Below, one piece after another: positions 1 through 9,313 of a stretch of 64,000 bases of DNA; positions within the stretch are counted from its first letter, which is position 1; each line of letters starts with the position of its first letter. This DNA is from Mactra quadrangularis (lineage: Eukaryota; Mollusca; Bivalvia; Venerida; Mactridae): positions 20,486,464 to 20,550,463 of the forward strand of contig CM046296.1 in NCBI GenBank assembly GCA_025267735.1, given 5' to 3'. Under the pieces are notes generated by a model. The model ran no database searches. It saw only the letters and a list, made by a program, of their open reading frames with translations, and was not told where the DNA came from. The position numbers and the translations under genes were made by a program.

Positions 1-314
1 TGATGTAGCTAATTCTGTCTCAGGTAAATTTCACCAAGCTATAAACTATAATGTATAAACAATAATGTCAATATGGCAGTAAAATATTGATGTCAACAAT
101 ATTTACTTAACTACAATGTCATATTTGAATTCAATAATGCATTAATATAGAATTCTGATACTTGCTCACGCTTAATATCAATTTAAATGTCTGCAAGTAT
201 GATTTATGGAATACAGCACGCACGATATTGAGCCCTTTGTAACTTTAATGTAAATAGAGTATTTTGTATCTTGTTTAATGTATTAATGATGATGCATGTG
301 CACAAAACTAAATA
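1..314. other. Non-coding flank
   Basis: This AT-rich stretch leads into the 60-bp minisatellite. I see no open frame, splice pattern or repeat structure in it. Confidence 0.5.
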
Positions 315-1275
315 ATGTCCTTGGCATCAACAGTAACTGTTTTGTGTTCTGTGGGTACTAGAGTTAAACAGGTCATGTCCACGTCATCAACAGTAACTGT
401 TCTGTGTTTTGTGGGTACTAGAGTTGAACAAGTCATGTCCACGGCATCAACAGTAACTGTTCTGTGTTCTGTGGGTACTAGAGTTAAACAGGTCATGTCC
501 ACGGCATCAACAGTAACTGTTCTGTGTTCTGTGGGTACTAGAGTTGAACAAGTCATGTCCACGGCATCAACAGCAACTGTTCTGTGTTCTGTAGGTACTA
601 GAGTTAAACAGGTCATGTCCACGGCATCAACAGTAACTGTTTTGTGTTCTGTGGGTACTTGAGTTAAACAGGTCATGTCCACGACATCAACAGTAACTGT
701 TTCGTGTTCTGTGGGTACTAGAGTTAAACAGGTCATGTCCACGACATCAACAGTAACTGTTTCGTGTTCTGTGGGTACTAGCGTTAAACAGGTCATGTCC
801 ACGACATCAACAGTAACTGTTTCGTGTTCTGTGGGTACTAGAGTTAAACAGGTCATGTCCACGGCATCAACAGTAACTGTTCTGTGTTCTGTGGGTACTA
901 GAGTTAAACAGGTCATGTCCACGGCATCAACAGTAACTGTTCTGTGTTCTGTGGGTATTTGAGTTAAACTGGTCATGTCCACGGCATCAACAGAAACTGT
1001 TCTGTGTTCTGTGGGTACTAGAGTTAAACAGGTCATGTCCACGGCATCAACAGTAACTGTTTCGTGTTCTGTGGGTACTAGAGTTAAACAGGTCATGTCC
1101 ACGGCATCAACAGTAACTGTTCTGTGTTCTGTGGGTACTAGAGTTAAACAGGTCATGTCCACGGCATCAACAGTAACTGTTCTGTGTTCTGTGGGTACTA
1201 GAGTTAAACAGATCATGTCCACGACATCAACATTAACTGTTTTGTGTTCTGTAGGTACTTGAGTTTAACAGGTCT
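315..1275. repeat. 60-bp tandem repeat (minisatellite), 16 copies
   Basis: Sixteen head-to-tail copies of a 60-bp unit run with no length change, so each copy stays in register with the next. Units share motifs such as GTCATGTCCACG, CATCAACAGTAACTG and GTGGGTACTAGAG and differ by a few substitutions. Variants are clustered: three consecutive copies (675-854) share ACGACATCAA and TTTCGTG, and copies near 421 and 541 share GTTGAACAAGTC in alternation with GTTAAACAGGTC, which suggests blocks copied together. Because 60 is a multiple of 3, long frames stay open on both strands (304 codons on the minus strand). That is expected by arithmetic and I do not take it as coding. There is no splice context or start context to support a protein. 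Confidence 0.93.
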
Positions 1276-2725
1276 ACTGAGGTGTTTCAATACTAGGTCA
1301 GATACATTTTCGCTGAAAGGCGTGGCAAAGCGTATATGACTTTTTAGTAAAATCAACCAGGGGCGATTTGCTTAAGCATATCACTTTGTGCTATGTCCTG
1401 ATACCCTTTTAACACCCAATGGAAGGACATATATGTGATTTCAAATTAAGGGTACCATGGGAAAAAGCCTAGGTAGCGATATGCTTAGGCAATTCGCTCT
1501 ATATATGTCAGTTTACTAGCAAGTCTCAATAACACATATGTTTTCTGTAAAATTGAAATGGTCTTGCTTTCGTGCTTGACATCGTACAATGCCTATGATG
1601 TTCAAACCATCATAGAAGTTATCTATGACATGTATTGCTTCAAAGTATGACATAGCCTACAACCGTTGAAATGTAAATGACTGTATAAGCTATATACTGG
1701 CATCTTTGTCAAACATGCACAAGCTTTCTCTTATTATTTTGGTATTACAGTACAACCTCTCTTGAGCTACACCCACTGGGAGGCACTAAAACGTGTTGCT
1801 CTTCAGATGTTGTTGCTCTGTAGAGTTTAAATTCAATTAAAATTACGCCTAAGGGAAACATCAAAAGCTGTTGTTGTGCAGAGGATTTGTTCTCTAGAGG
1901 GCTGCTCTGCAGAGGTTATACTGTATATGAAACATAGTCTATTACCATGTATTTTATTTAATATAAGCAATCACTGAAGCTTTTGCTTAACAATTTTATC
2001 CAATTGTATTTCCTCGTAGCTGTTACTACAAATTATGGCATAGTGTACTCCGCTGGGAAAATGTAAAATGTAGTCAATCATGAAAGTTATTTCCTGGCAG
2101 TTTTGCCCAACTGTGCATATGTTCCACCTCTCTAAATTGTCTACCCCTGCAAAGTCAGACAGTAATTGTCGAACCATATGCTTAGCAGTTAGTGATAGTT
2201 AAAACCCCACTAAGCGATTTTCGAAAGCTCTATTAGGCAGCCATTGATTATAAAACATCTGCATCAAGCCTCTGCCTGGTAATTAAAATTCGTTATATAA
2301 TAATTATCTTATCTTATCTTATTTTATCTTATCTTAGCTAAGCTTAGCTTAGCTTATAATTAATGTAAGGCTATTGTGTCATCCTTATAAGGTAGGTACT
2401 GTAACGTCGCTAAACGTTACTACTTCGCTAAACTTCACAAACGACGTAAATCCTCGTAACGCTGTCTCAAAATGTCGCAATCAATGGGTCTAGCCTGAAA
2501 CCAAATACATGACATCTTGTAGCGTCATATAAGTTGGCATTTAGACGCGCTCACGTCAGAGCTGACTGTATGAATAAATTTAAGTTATTTATTAAGATAA
2601 AGACCCAAGAAGTTAATTTCCGATTTCAAGTACTGGTTTTGTTTTGATAATTTGTTTTTAAGTCTATTTTTTTTTCAAAGAATGAATACTCGCTAAGAAA
2701 AGAAAAATGACAACAAGGGAATTGT
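1276..2725. other. Non-coding region with a short pentanucleotide repeat
   Basis: No supported gene is visible. Positions about 2304-2358 hold a degenerate pentanucleotide run that switches from TTATC units to TTAGC units. The rest is unstructured AT-rich sequence up to the retroelement target site. Confidence 0.5.
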
Positions 2726-2729
2726 GTTA

Positions 2730-3589
2730 TGTAACGTAATTGCTTTTGGGAATTAAGAATTTTGTGATGATTAATTAACGCTTTCCATAGTCGGACATAC
2801 CTTTCACACAGCCAGAATGCACGATAAGTTAAATTGGCACAGCCTCAAGTATTTTTGGCAAAAGTTAAATGTTAAATTATTTGTTCACCGAGATTCTGGT
2901 GACGAGTAGGCATGCTATAGCATTGACCTACTGGGATAGATTGCAGACATTATGAGGTGCCAATCCTTTGTCTCTCTAAACGTCAACCTGTTTACACGAA
3001 GAATTATGCACGTGTTATATAGCGCATGATTCTGATCACGTAGGTTATAGACATAAAGGATGTGGAATCCCTTTGTTCCATCAAAGGTCAACTTGTTTTG
3101 CTCACCGACTTTTGCAGGTGTTGCATCGTCCTAGTGAACGAATTTCATAATGTGATGCAATCTTTTGTTCCCGTCATGATTGGACTACATGTTAAAATTT
3201 CATCATTTTTATAATTGGAAAGTGCGAGGCTGGGTGAAGGACATGACGACATTTCTTTGTTCATTTATACTATAAAGGTCGTGCGCCGTTTTGAATAGAC
3301 AGAAGAGCCGAGACAAGGGCTTAGGCAGAGGTTTGAGTAGGAGCTTGAGTTAAGATCGAGATGAAGATGTATTTTGGTTAGACTAGAGATTAGATTGGAG
3401 TTTGAAGATTGATTTTTAGAATTTTATGTAGAGTTTTTTTGTCAGACTTAAATTTTCAAATTATGCTAAGAATTAAAAGACAACTCGAGTAACGAACTTG
3501 TGTTATAAACAATTTTAATAAACCACTATACGATCAGAAGAAGTTTTGAGTTGAGTTTGTTTTGGATTGATGGTCATGGTAACGTTACA
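2730..3589 (+). repeat. 5' LTR
   Basis: This 860-bp LTR appears identical base for base to the 3' copy (offset 9410) when the two are compared line by line. It ends in the 7-bp inverted repeat TGTAACG/CGTTACA. A TATA box and a poly(A) signal inside it suggest U3 from 2730 to about 3300, R to about 3540, and a short U5. Confidence 0.97.
3271..3522 (+). promoter_or_regulatory. LTR TATA box (3271-3277) and poly(A) signal (3517-3522)
   Basis: TATAAAG at 3271 sits about 320 bp before the LTR end, and AATAAA at 3517 sits about 70 bp before it. The order TATA, then AATAAA, then LTR end is the usual LTR layout. It implies transcription starting near 3300 and 3'-end cleavage near the matching place in the 3' LTR (TATAAAG at 12681). 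Start and cleavage sites are inferred. Confidence 0.7.
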
Positions 3590-3599
3590 AGGCGTTAAT

Positions 3600-3623
3600 T
3601 GGTGCTGCGTGACCAGGATTCGA
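3600..3623 (+). other. Primer-binding site (tRNA complement)
   Basis: Ten bases after the LTR a segment begins TGGTGCTGCG and ends GGATTCGA. Its complement ends in CCA and contains TCGAATCC, as the T-arm and 3' end of a tRNA do. It most resembles a serine-type tRNA end with two extra bases, but I cannot name the primer tRNA from memory. Confidence 0.7.
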
Positions 3624-3879
3624 GTTGGTAAGTCCTCTTTTATTCTGTAGCATTTTTGGACATTGGCCGATCGCGATGATATGAATTTTAAGTAGATATA
3701 TAATTTTGAAAAAAAACTGACAATGATCATGCTAGGCTAGAAATTTTGAATTTTTGAATTTAGTTGTACTAAGTTTAAAAAGAGTTTGAATTCAATGAAT
3801 AAATTAATTTATTAATTTAGATTCAGATAAATTTTAGATTTTTGATATTTTTTAAGATCACATTTATTAAGAATTAATA

Positions 3880-4743
3880 ATGGCTGAATTTGCTGAAGTC
3901 TTCACAAATCTGTCTCATCAAATGCAGAATATAACTACGGTTTTGGCATCGCAAGGTGTTAAAAATGTCGTTCCCGAATTTGGCGGAAACCCTCAACAGT
4001 TTAGAGAATGGGTTAAATCGATTGAAAAATATCGAGTTCTCACACATTTGGACGAGAACACGTGTATCATGCTTGCTTATCAAACGGCAAGGGGGGCAGT
4101 TAGTGGCTTTATTGCCAGACATAGAGAAGAACAGCCCGCAGCAACATGGCAAGAACTAAAGAGAGCTCTAGCTATAGCTTTCTCAGACATTAAAGATCCT
4201 CATATCGCCCTTACGATGCTAAGGCAAGTCAAACAAAAATCTGGGGAGGGTCTCCAACAATATGCCGAAAGGTTAATTTCGATAGCGGAGGTTGCTTTCG
4301 CGAATATCAATGACCCAGTAGTTGGCGCGCAGTTGATTGATTTCTTTGTAATGGGATTAACAAATGATTCCCTTAAAATAACAATTTTAAGAAGAAACCC
4401 TGGAAATTTGAATGAAGCGTTAGCCATAGCAACTAACGAAAATACTTTGAGACAAAGAGTAAACATCACACATGCAAAGGAAGACTCGACTAATAGTTCG
4501 GGTAGTTCTAATGGTCATGAACCAATGGATGTATCGCACATGCGAAAATCCAAATGTTTTAAATGCAGTAAGCCAGGACATAAGGCTTCAGTATGTAGGA
4601 AAGTAAATGTAGTCAGATGTTTTAATTGTAATAAAGAAGGACACATTAGTGTTGATTGTGAATTGGGTAGACCTTCAAAATCTCAAGGGCATGGTCGGTT
4701 GTTTGGAAAAGAATTTTCATTTGGACAAAAACATTTAAACTAA
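3880..4743 (+). CDS. gag: Gag polyprotein of the LTR retroelement
   Basis: A 287-residue structural protein that should assemble the retroelement particle and bind its RNA. The N-terminal two thirds has the helical retrotransposon-gag look, with motifs such as FGGNPQQFREW near residue 35 and a central stretch ending in LTNDSLKITILRRNPG. The C-terminal part has two CCHC zinc knuckles of exact spacing CX2CX4HX4C: CFKCSKPGHKASVC near residue 225 and CFNCNKEGHISVDC near residue 246. The ATG follows a 290-base leader. The stop at 4741-4743 comes straight after a slippery heptamer, so a fraction of ribosomes should continue into pol. No internal stops or frameshifts are visible. Confidence 0.95.
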   Translation: MAEFAEVFTNLSHQMQNITTVLASQGVKNVVPEFGGNPQQFREWVKSIEKYRVLTHLDENTCIMLAYQTARGAVSGFIARHREEQPAATWQELKRALAIAFSDIKDPHIALTMLRQVKQKSGEGLQQYAERLISIAEVAFANINDPVVGAQLIDFFVMGLTNDSLKITILRRNPGNLNEALAIATNENTLRQRVNITHAKEDSTNSSGSSNGHEPMDVSHMRKSKCFKCSKPGHKASVCRKVNVVRCFNCNKEGHISVDCELGRPSKSQGHGRLFGKEFSFGQKHLN

Positions 4744-4777
4744 ATAGCTCTTCTCATGTTGAGGTCAATGAGAAGAG
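4734..4777 (+). promoter_or_regulatory. -1 ribosomal frameshift signal (TTTAAAC + stem-loop) between gag and pol
   Basis: In the gag frame the last two sense codons are TTA AAC, preceded by T, giving the heptamer T TTA AAC at 4734-4740. The gag stop TAA follows at once. After a 7-base spacer there is a perfect 10-bp stem: CTCTTCTCAT (4748-4757) pairs with ATGAGAAGAG (4768-4777) around a 10-base loop. The pol frame lies at -1 relative to gag, is closed by a TAG at 4668-4670, and is open through this point. Heptamer, spacer length and stem are those of established -1 frameshift sites, including the UUUAAAC used by coronaviruses. A pseudoknot partner for the loop was not found. Confidence 0.9.
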
Positions 4778-7700
4778 TAATAAAAATAAACTAAGTAAAA
4801 GTAAATACAAAATTCAAACATCTGGTAATCCAAATTCGTGCATAATTAAAATTTTTAATCAGTCTTATAGATCTTTAGTTGATACTGGCGCTGAGGTTTC
4901 GTTAATGCATAAGAGAGTGTATGACAAACTTAAGGTTAAACCTAAGTTAAGGTCTAAAAACATTGAGTTGCAGTCTGCTAGTGCTACGCCACTGAAAGTT
5001 TTGGGATGTGTTAACGTTACATTCAAAATAGCTGGTACAGAGATTAATCAAGAATTTCAAATTGTAGACAATTTAAATAGAAATCTCATCTTAGGTCTCG
5101 ATTTTATGAAAGAAAATAGAGTTAGAATTTATTTGGACTTAAAGAAAATTAGAGTTAAAGAAAAATTTTATGCTGACTTAGTTGAAGATATTCACATAGC
5201 TTCTACAGTGAGAGTAAATAAAAGAATTACAATCAAACCTAGATCTGCTAAACTGTGCTATGGTAAAGTAAGAAATAATCCTGATTTACCTTCTAATCAA
5301 AGTTATGAAGTCATGCAAATTGATAGAGGATTCTTGGTAAATGAACCAGGGTTACAAATAATAAATTCAGTCTCTAATTTAAATAACAAAAGGTTGATTC
5401 CAGTACTAATAGTTAATAATTCTGACAAACATCAAACTATTTATAGACATGGTTTAGTTGCAAGAATTTCAAAGGTAGACTCGATGGAAGTTAATACAGT
5501 TAAATCATTGATTAAAAATCATAAAGACGATTCAGAGGTTGACTTAAGTGATCTACATGTAGATGATAAATATAGAAGAAAAATTGAGAATTTGATTTTT
5601 AAGAATTGTGATCTTTTTGCTAAAAAGGACTCTGATTTGGGTTATACCGATACTGTTAAGATGAAAATTAATGTTGGTGATCATGTTCCCATTAAACAAA
5701 GGCCATATAGGACACCGTTGAAAAATAGAGAGGTTATTGATGAAGCTGTGGACGAAATGTTAGAAGCTAAGGTTATTCGTCGTTCAAGGTCACCTTGGAG
5801 TTTTCCGGTTGTAATTGTTGACAAAAAGGATGGTTCGAAAAGGTTTTGTGTTGATTATCGCAAGTTAAATGAAATCACAGTCAAGAACTCTTTTCCATTA
5901 CCTTTGATCGATGATGTGTTGGCTTTACTCAATAAATCTAAGTATTTTACAAGCCTTGATCTTAAGAGCGGCTATTGGCAGGTATTAGTTAGTGAGGAAA
6001 GTAAACAACTCACCGCTTTCGCATGTCATAAAGGGCTATTCGAGTTCAATAAAATGCCTTTTGGTCTTTCAAATGCACCAAGTATATTCCAAGAATTGAT
6101 GTCTATAGTATTGCAGGGTATATCAGAATTTGCAGTTGCGTATCTAGATGATATCTTGATATTTAGCAAATCTCTTGACCAACACTTAAAACATATTGAT
6201 GAAGTTTTCCAAAGATTAAGACAGCATGGTTTAAAATTAAAACTTAAGAAGTGTAGTTTTCTACAATCAGAGACGAATTATCTAGGATTTATAATCGATG
6301 AACATGGTATTAAACCTGACCCTAAAAAGGTTGAAGCAATCAGATTCATGCCAACTCCAACGTCTGTGAAAAACTGTCGCCAATTCATTGGTGCAGCTTC
6401 TTATTACAGAAAATTCATACCGAACTTCTCCGCAATAGCAGAACCAATAATCAATTTAACCAGAAAACATGCACATTTTAAATGGACTGAACAGTGTCAA
6501 AAATCATTTGATTATTTGAAAGAAAGTTTGACTGTAGTCCCTTTGCTAGTCTACCCTGACCCAAATAAAAAGTATACCTTGTATACAGATGCATCAGACA
6601 CGTGCATTGGTGCAGTTCTTACACAAGAGTGTGATGTTAAAGAATTAAAAAATATTCCAGGTTCTTTTCGCACAACAGTTGAGAAGCCTATTTATTTTCT
6701 ATCACACAAGTTGAATAAAAGTCAATGCAAGTACTCAGTTATTGAAAAGGAAGCGTATGCAATTTTCTATTCGTTACAAAAATTAGATTACTACTTACAC
6801 AATGCAGAATTTGTGATTAAAACAGATCACAAACCTTTAAAGTATTTGTTGGAATCTCCAATGCAGAATAAGAAAGTTCAACTTTGGGCTCTCAGTATTG
6901 CGGGATATAACTGTACTATTGAGTACATTAGAGGGGTTGATAATAATTTTAGTGACCTACTATCTCGAAATGCATTCACGGGTGATAATAATGATAAAGG
7001 TCAAGAGCCAATTGAGTGTGATGTTAGTGCAAACACATTCGAGGTAAATATCATAAATTCGAACGAATTTGACCCTAAGCAATATGCATCTTGTGAGATA
7101 CCCCCAGAAGATAATTTACAAAAGCCTAGTGAAATTATATCCGGCTTAGATTCAGTCAGTGAGCAAGATAAGGACGAATCTATTACGAAAATCAAATCTT
7201 TGTTGTTGCGTGGTGATGACTCTAAAGATACAAGACGCTTTATGTTAATTGAAAATCTGGTCTATTATTTGAGTGATCCAGATGGAGAAGCTAGGTTAAG
7301 AATATATGTCCCAAAACATTTAAAGAATTTAGTTATTCGGCAATATCACGATGAAAATGGTCACATGGGAGTTCAGAAATGTTACGATTCTATAAGAAAC
7401 AATTACTACTGGCCTAAATTGTTCAAAGAATTGTTTGACTATGTTAGTGCATGCACTTTATGCCAATCTAGGTCGTTACAAAAAGTCAAACAGCCATTAC
7501 AAGAAACAGATCAGCCACCATACGCTATGGCAAAGTTGAGCTTAGACGTATCTGGCCCATACCCAACTACACTGTCCGGTAATAGATACATAATTTCATT
7601 CGTAGATTGGTACAGTGGCTGGCCCGAAGCTTTCAGCACTCCGAATAAAGAAAGTGAAACTGTAGCTCATTTATTACTTGAAGAAATATTCCCACGCTAT

Positions 7701-8696
7701 GGTTGTCCGCTGCAAATAGTCACAGACAATGGTACAGAAAATGTGAACAAAGTTGTCCGAAAAGTAATGCAAAATTTGAATATAAATCATATATTAACTA
7801 GCGTATACCATCCTCAATCAAATGCAAAGGTTGAACGTTTTCACCGTACCCTACATGATGTACTATCAAAAAAGGTCATTGAAGATCAGCGTACTTGGGA
7901 TTTATATTTGAACCAAGCCTTAGCAGCTATCCGATTTAATATTAGTGAATCATCTAAATTCTCACCGTTCTACCTTCTATATAATAGAGATGTAGTTTTA
8001 CCAGTTGACAGCTTGTTTAAGTTAAGAAGAAAATATTATGGTCAAGAACCGCATGAAATTGGTTTGCAGGAACAACATAAAGCTTTTACATTTGTCCGCA
8101 GAAACATGAAAAAGGCAAAGCAAAAACAAAAATACTACCATGATAAAAATACAAAATTGACTGATTTTCAGATTGGTGATCCTGTGTTTTACAAAAATAA
8201 TAGAAAACAAAATAAGTTAGATGTTAAATGGAAATCACACTATAGAATCTTAGAAAAAATTGGTCCTGCTACTTACATAATTAAAAATCAATTAGACAAT
8301 TCTACTGCCAAAGTTCATGCGGAGTTGCTTAGACTTGCAAACATTGATTGGGATGAAATTGAACCACAAACAATGCATAGGCCTATAAGAAAACAAAATT
8401 ATGCAATACCACCAGACTCACCCCATGAATCAGATTCTAGTTCTGACTCAGAAATCGACATGCCACTTTCAGAATTAGTTAAGAGATATAGAAAAGAGAG
8501 AGACAATTCGGACTCTGAGGATGATATTCCGTTGTTAGAGCTTTCACGCCGACTTAAGGCCCGTAACAACAAAATGACCGATAATTCTGACTTAGACGAG
8601 CCAGAATCACCAGTGATGAATAATGATTATGACTTACATTTGACTCAAAGTCAAGATGAAATGGAGATTGACTCCGCAACTGTTGTATATGTGTAA
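4740..8696 (+). CDS. pol: Pol polyprotein: protease, reverse transcriptase, RNase H, integrase
   Basis: The enzyme part of the retroelement is read by -1 frameshift from gag; the first in-frame ATG at 4905 lies after the protease active site and is not a likely start. In order: aspartic protease with DTGAE at 4881; reverse transcriptase with MPFGLSNAP and the catalytic YLDD at 6141-6152; RNase H with YTDAS at 6582 and TDHKPLKYLLE downstream; integrase with an HHCC zinc module (GHMG near 7360, CTLCQ near 7455) and the catalytic triad D at 7545, D at 7725 and E at 7833. The last two are spaced as D-x35-E. A GPATY motif near 8266 fits the C-terminal GPY/F integrase module. An acidic Ser/Asp-rich tail closes the ORF. 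Every catalytic residue expected is present and the frame is unbroken. Confidence 0.96.
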   Translation, partial: LNSSSHVEVNEKSNKNKLSKSKYKIQTSGNPNSCIIKIFNQSYRSLVDTGAEVSLMHKRVYDKLKVKPKLRSKNIELQSASATPLKVLGCVNVTFKIAGTEINQEFQIVDNLNRNLILGLDFMKENRVRIYLDLKKIRVKEKFYADLVEDIHIASTVRVNKRITIKPRSAKLCYGKVRNNPDLPSNQSYEVMQIDRGFLVNEPGLQIINSVSNLNNKRLIPVLIVNNSDKHQTIYRHGLVARISKVDSMEVNTVKSLIKNHKDDSEVDLSDLHVDDKYRRKIENLIFKNCDLFAKKDSDLGYTDTVKMKINVGDHVPIKQRPYRTPLKNREVIDEAVDEMLEAKVIRRSRSPWSFPVVIVDKKDGSKRFCVDYRKLNEITVKNSFPLPLIDDVLALLNKSKYFTSLDLKSGYWQVLVSEESKQLTAFACHKGLFEFNKMPFGLSNAPSIFQELMSIVLQGISEFAVAYLDDILIFSKSLDQHLKHIDEVFQRLRQHGLKLKLKKCSFLQSETNYLGFIIDEHGIKPDPKKVEAIRFMPTPTSVKNCRQFIGAASYYRKFIPNFSAIAEPIINLTRKHAHFKWTEQCQKSFDYLKESLTVVPLLVYPDPNKKYTLYTDASDTCIGAVLTQECDVKELKNIPGSFRTTVEKPIYFLSHKLNKSQCKYSVIEKEAYAIFYSLQKLDYYLHNAEFVIKTDHKPLKYLLESPMQNKKVQLWALSIAGYNCTIEYIRGVDNNFSDLLSRNAFTGDNNDKGQEPIECDVSANTFEVNIINSNEFDPKQYASCEIPPEDNLQKPSEIISGLDSVSEQDKDESITKIKSLLLRGDDSKDTRRFMLIENLVYYLSDPDGEARLRIYVPKHLKNLVIRQYHDENGHMGVQKCYDSIRNNYYWPKLFKELFDYVSACTLCQSRSLQKVKQPLQETDQPPYAMAKLSLDVSGPYPTTLSGNRYIISFVDWYSGWPEAFSTPNKESETVAHLLLEEIFPRYGCPLQIVTDNGTENVNKVVRKVMQNLNINHILTSVYHPQSNAKVERFHRTLHDVLSKKVIEDQRTWDLYLNQALAAIRFNISESSKFSPFYLLYNRDVVLPVDSLFKLRRKYYGQEPHEIGLQEQHKAFTFVRRNMKKAKQKQKYYHDKNTKLTDFQIGDPVFYKNNRKQNKLDVKWKSHYRILEKIGPATYIIKNQLDNSTAKVHAELLRLANIDWDEIEPQTMHRPIRKQNYAIPPDSPHESDSSSDSEIDMPLSELVKRYRKERDNSDSEDDIPLLELSRRLKARNNKMTDNSDLDEPESPVMNNDYDLHLTQSQDEMEIDSATVVYV

Positions 8697-8806
8697 TAAG
8701 TTATTGATCTATAACTAGTTTATTCTAAGAGACCTCACCAATGTTGTGTCATTGGGTAAATTGGATGGAGTATCTATTTGGGAGCTCCATTATGTTGAGT
8801 TATTCC

Positions 8807-9002
8807 GAGGTGCATTTATCCTCAATTCACTTTTTGTCAGGTCAACTCCTGAGTATTGATTTTCATGTATTTCTTGTTAATTTGTATCGAGGTGCATTTA
8901 TCCTCACTTCACTTTTTTGTCAGGTCAACTCCTGGATGTTAACTATCATGTTGTTCTGAGGTGCGTTTATTCTCAGAGTATTTCTGTTCAGGTTAAGTCC
9001 TG
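8807..9002 (+). repeat. Three-copy ~75-bp repeat with paired hairpins between pol and env
   Basis: Three imperfect copies (starting 8807, 8889 and 8958) each carry GAGGTGCATTTATCCTC followed 14-15 bases later by CAGGTCAACTCCTG. Both motifs are small inverted repeats (GAGG/CCTC and CAGG/CCTG). In the third copy several bases change, yet the CAGG/CCTG pair is kept and the first still closes as GAG/CTC. The repeat lies in the roughly 600-base non-coding gap between pol and env. Its role is unknown; RNA structure or a protein-binding array are both possible. Confidence 0.75.
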
Positions 9003-9313
9003 ATTATATGAGTTTATGTCGTTTTTATTACAACACATAAATTGAATCTTTGATGAATATATTATATATAGCCACTCATGATGTTTATTAGAATGTATAT
9101 GGTATGCAATGCTTAAATATAATTGTGTACATTGTCTCTATAAATTTCACTACGTATAAGTATGAATTAAATTTATGTTTGACATTTAGGCAAATTAAAT
9201 GTCACTGGAATGTTTGGTACATGAAATTGTTGGTTGTTGTGTCTGAACTGAATAGTACGCTTTAGGTACTACCTAGTTGATGTATTGGATTTATAATTTC
9301 AGATGAACCAAAG

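Noticed and set aside
308..1262. Long repeat-protein frames on both strands of the 60-bp array
   Set aside because: A unit of 60 bp without stops stays open in any register by arithmetic. There is no splice or family support.
315..1275. CRISPR-like array
   Set aside because: Whole 60-bp units repeat with no unique spacers, and the setting is an animal genome.
4722..4733. Run of A in GGACAAAAACAT as the gag-pol slip site
   Set aside because: It does not fit X XXY YYZ in the gag frame, whereas TTTAAAC just downstream fits exactly.
4905..4907. ATG at 4905 as the pol start
   Set aside because: It lies after the protease DTG motif, and the frame is open back to 4671, so pol is reached by frameshift.
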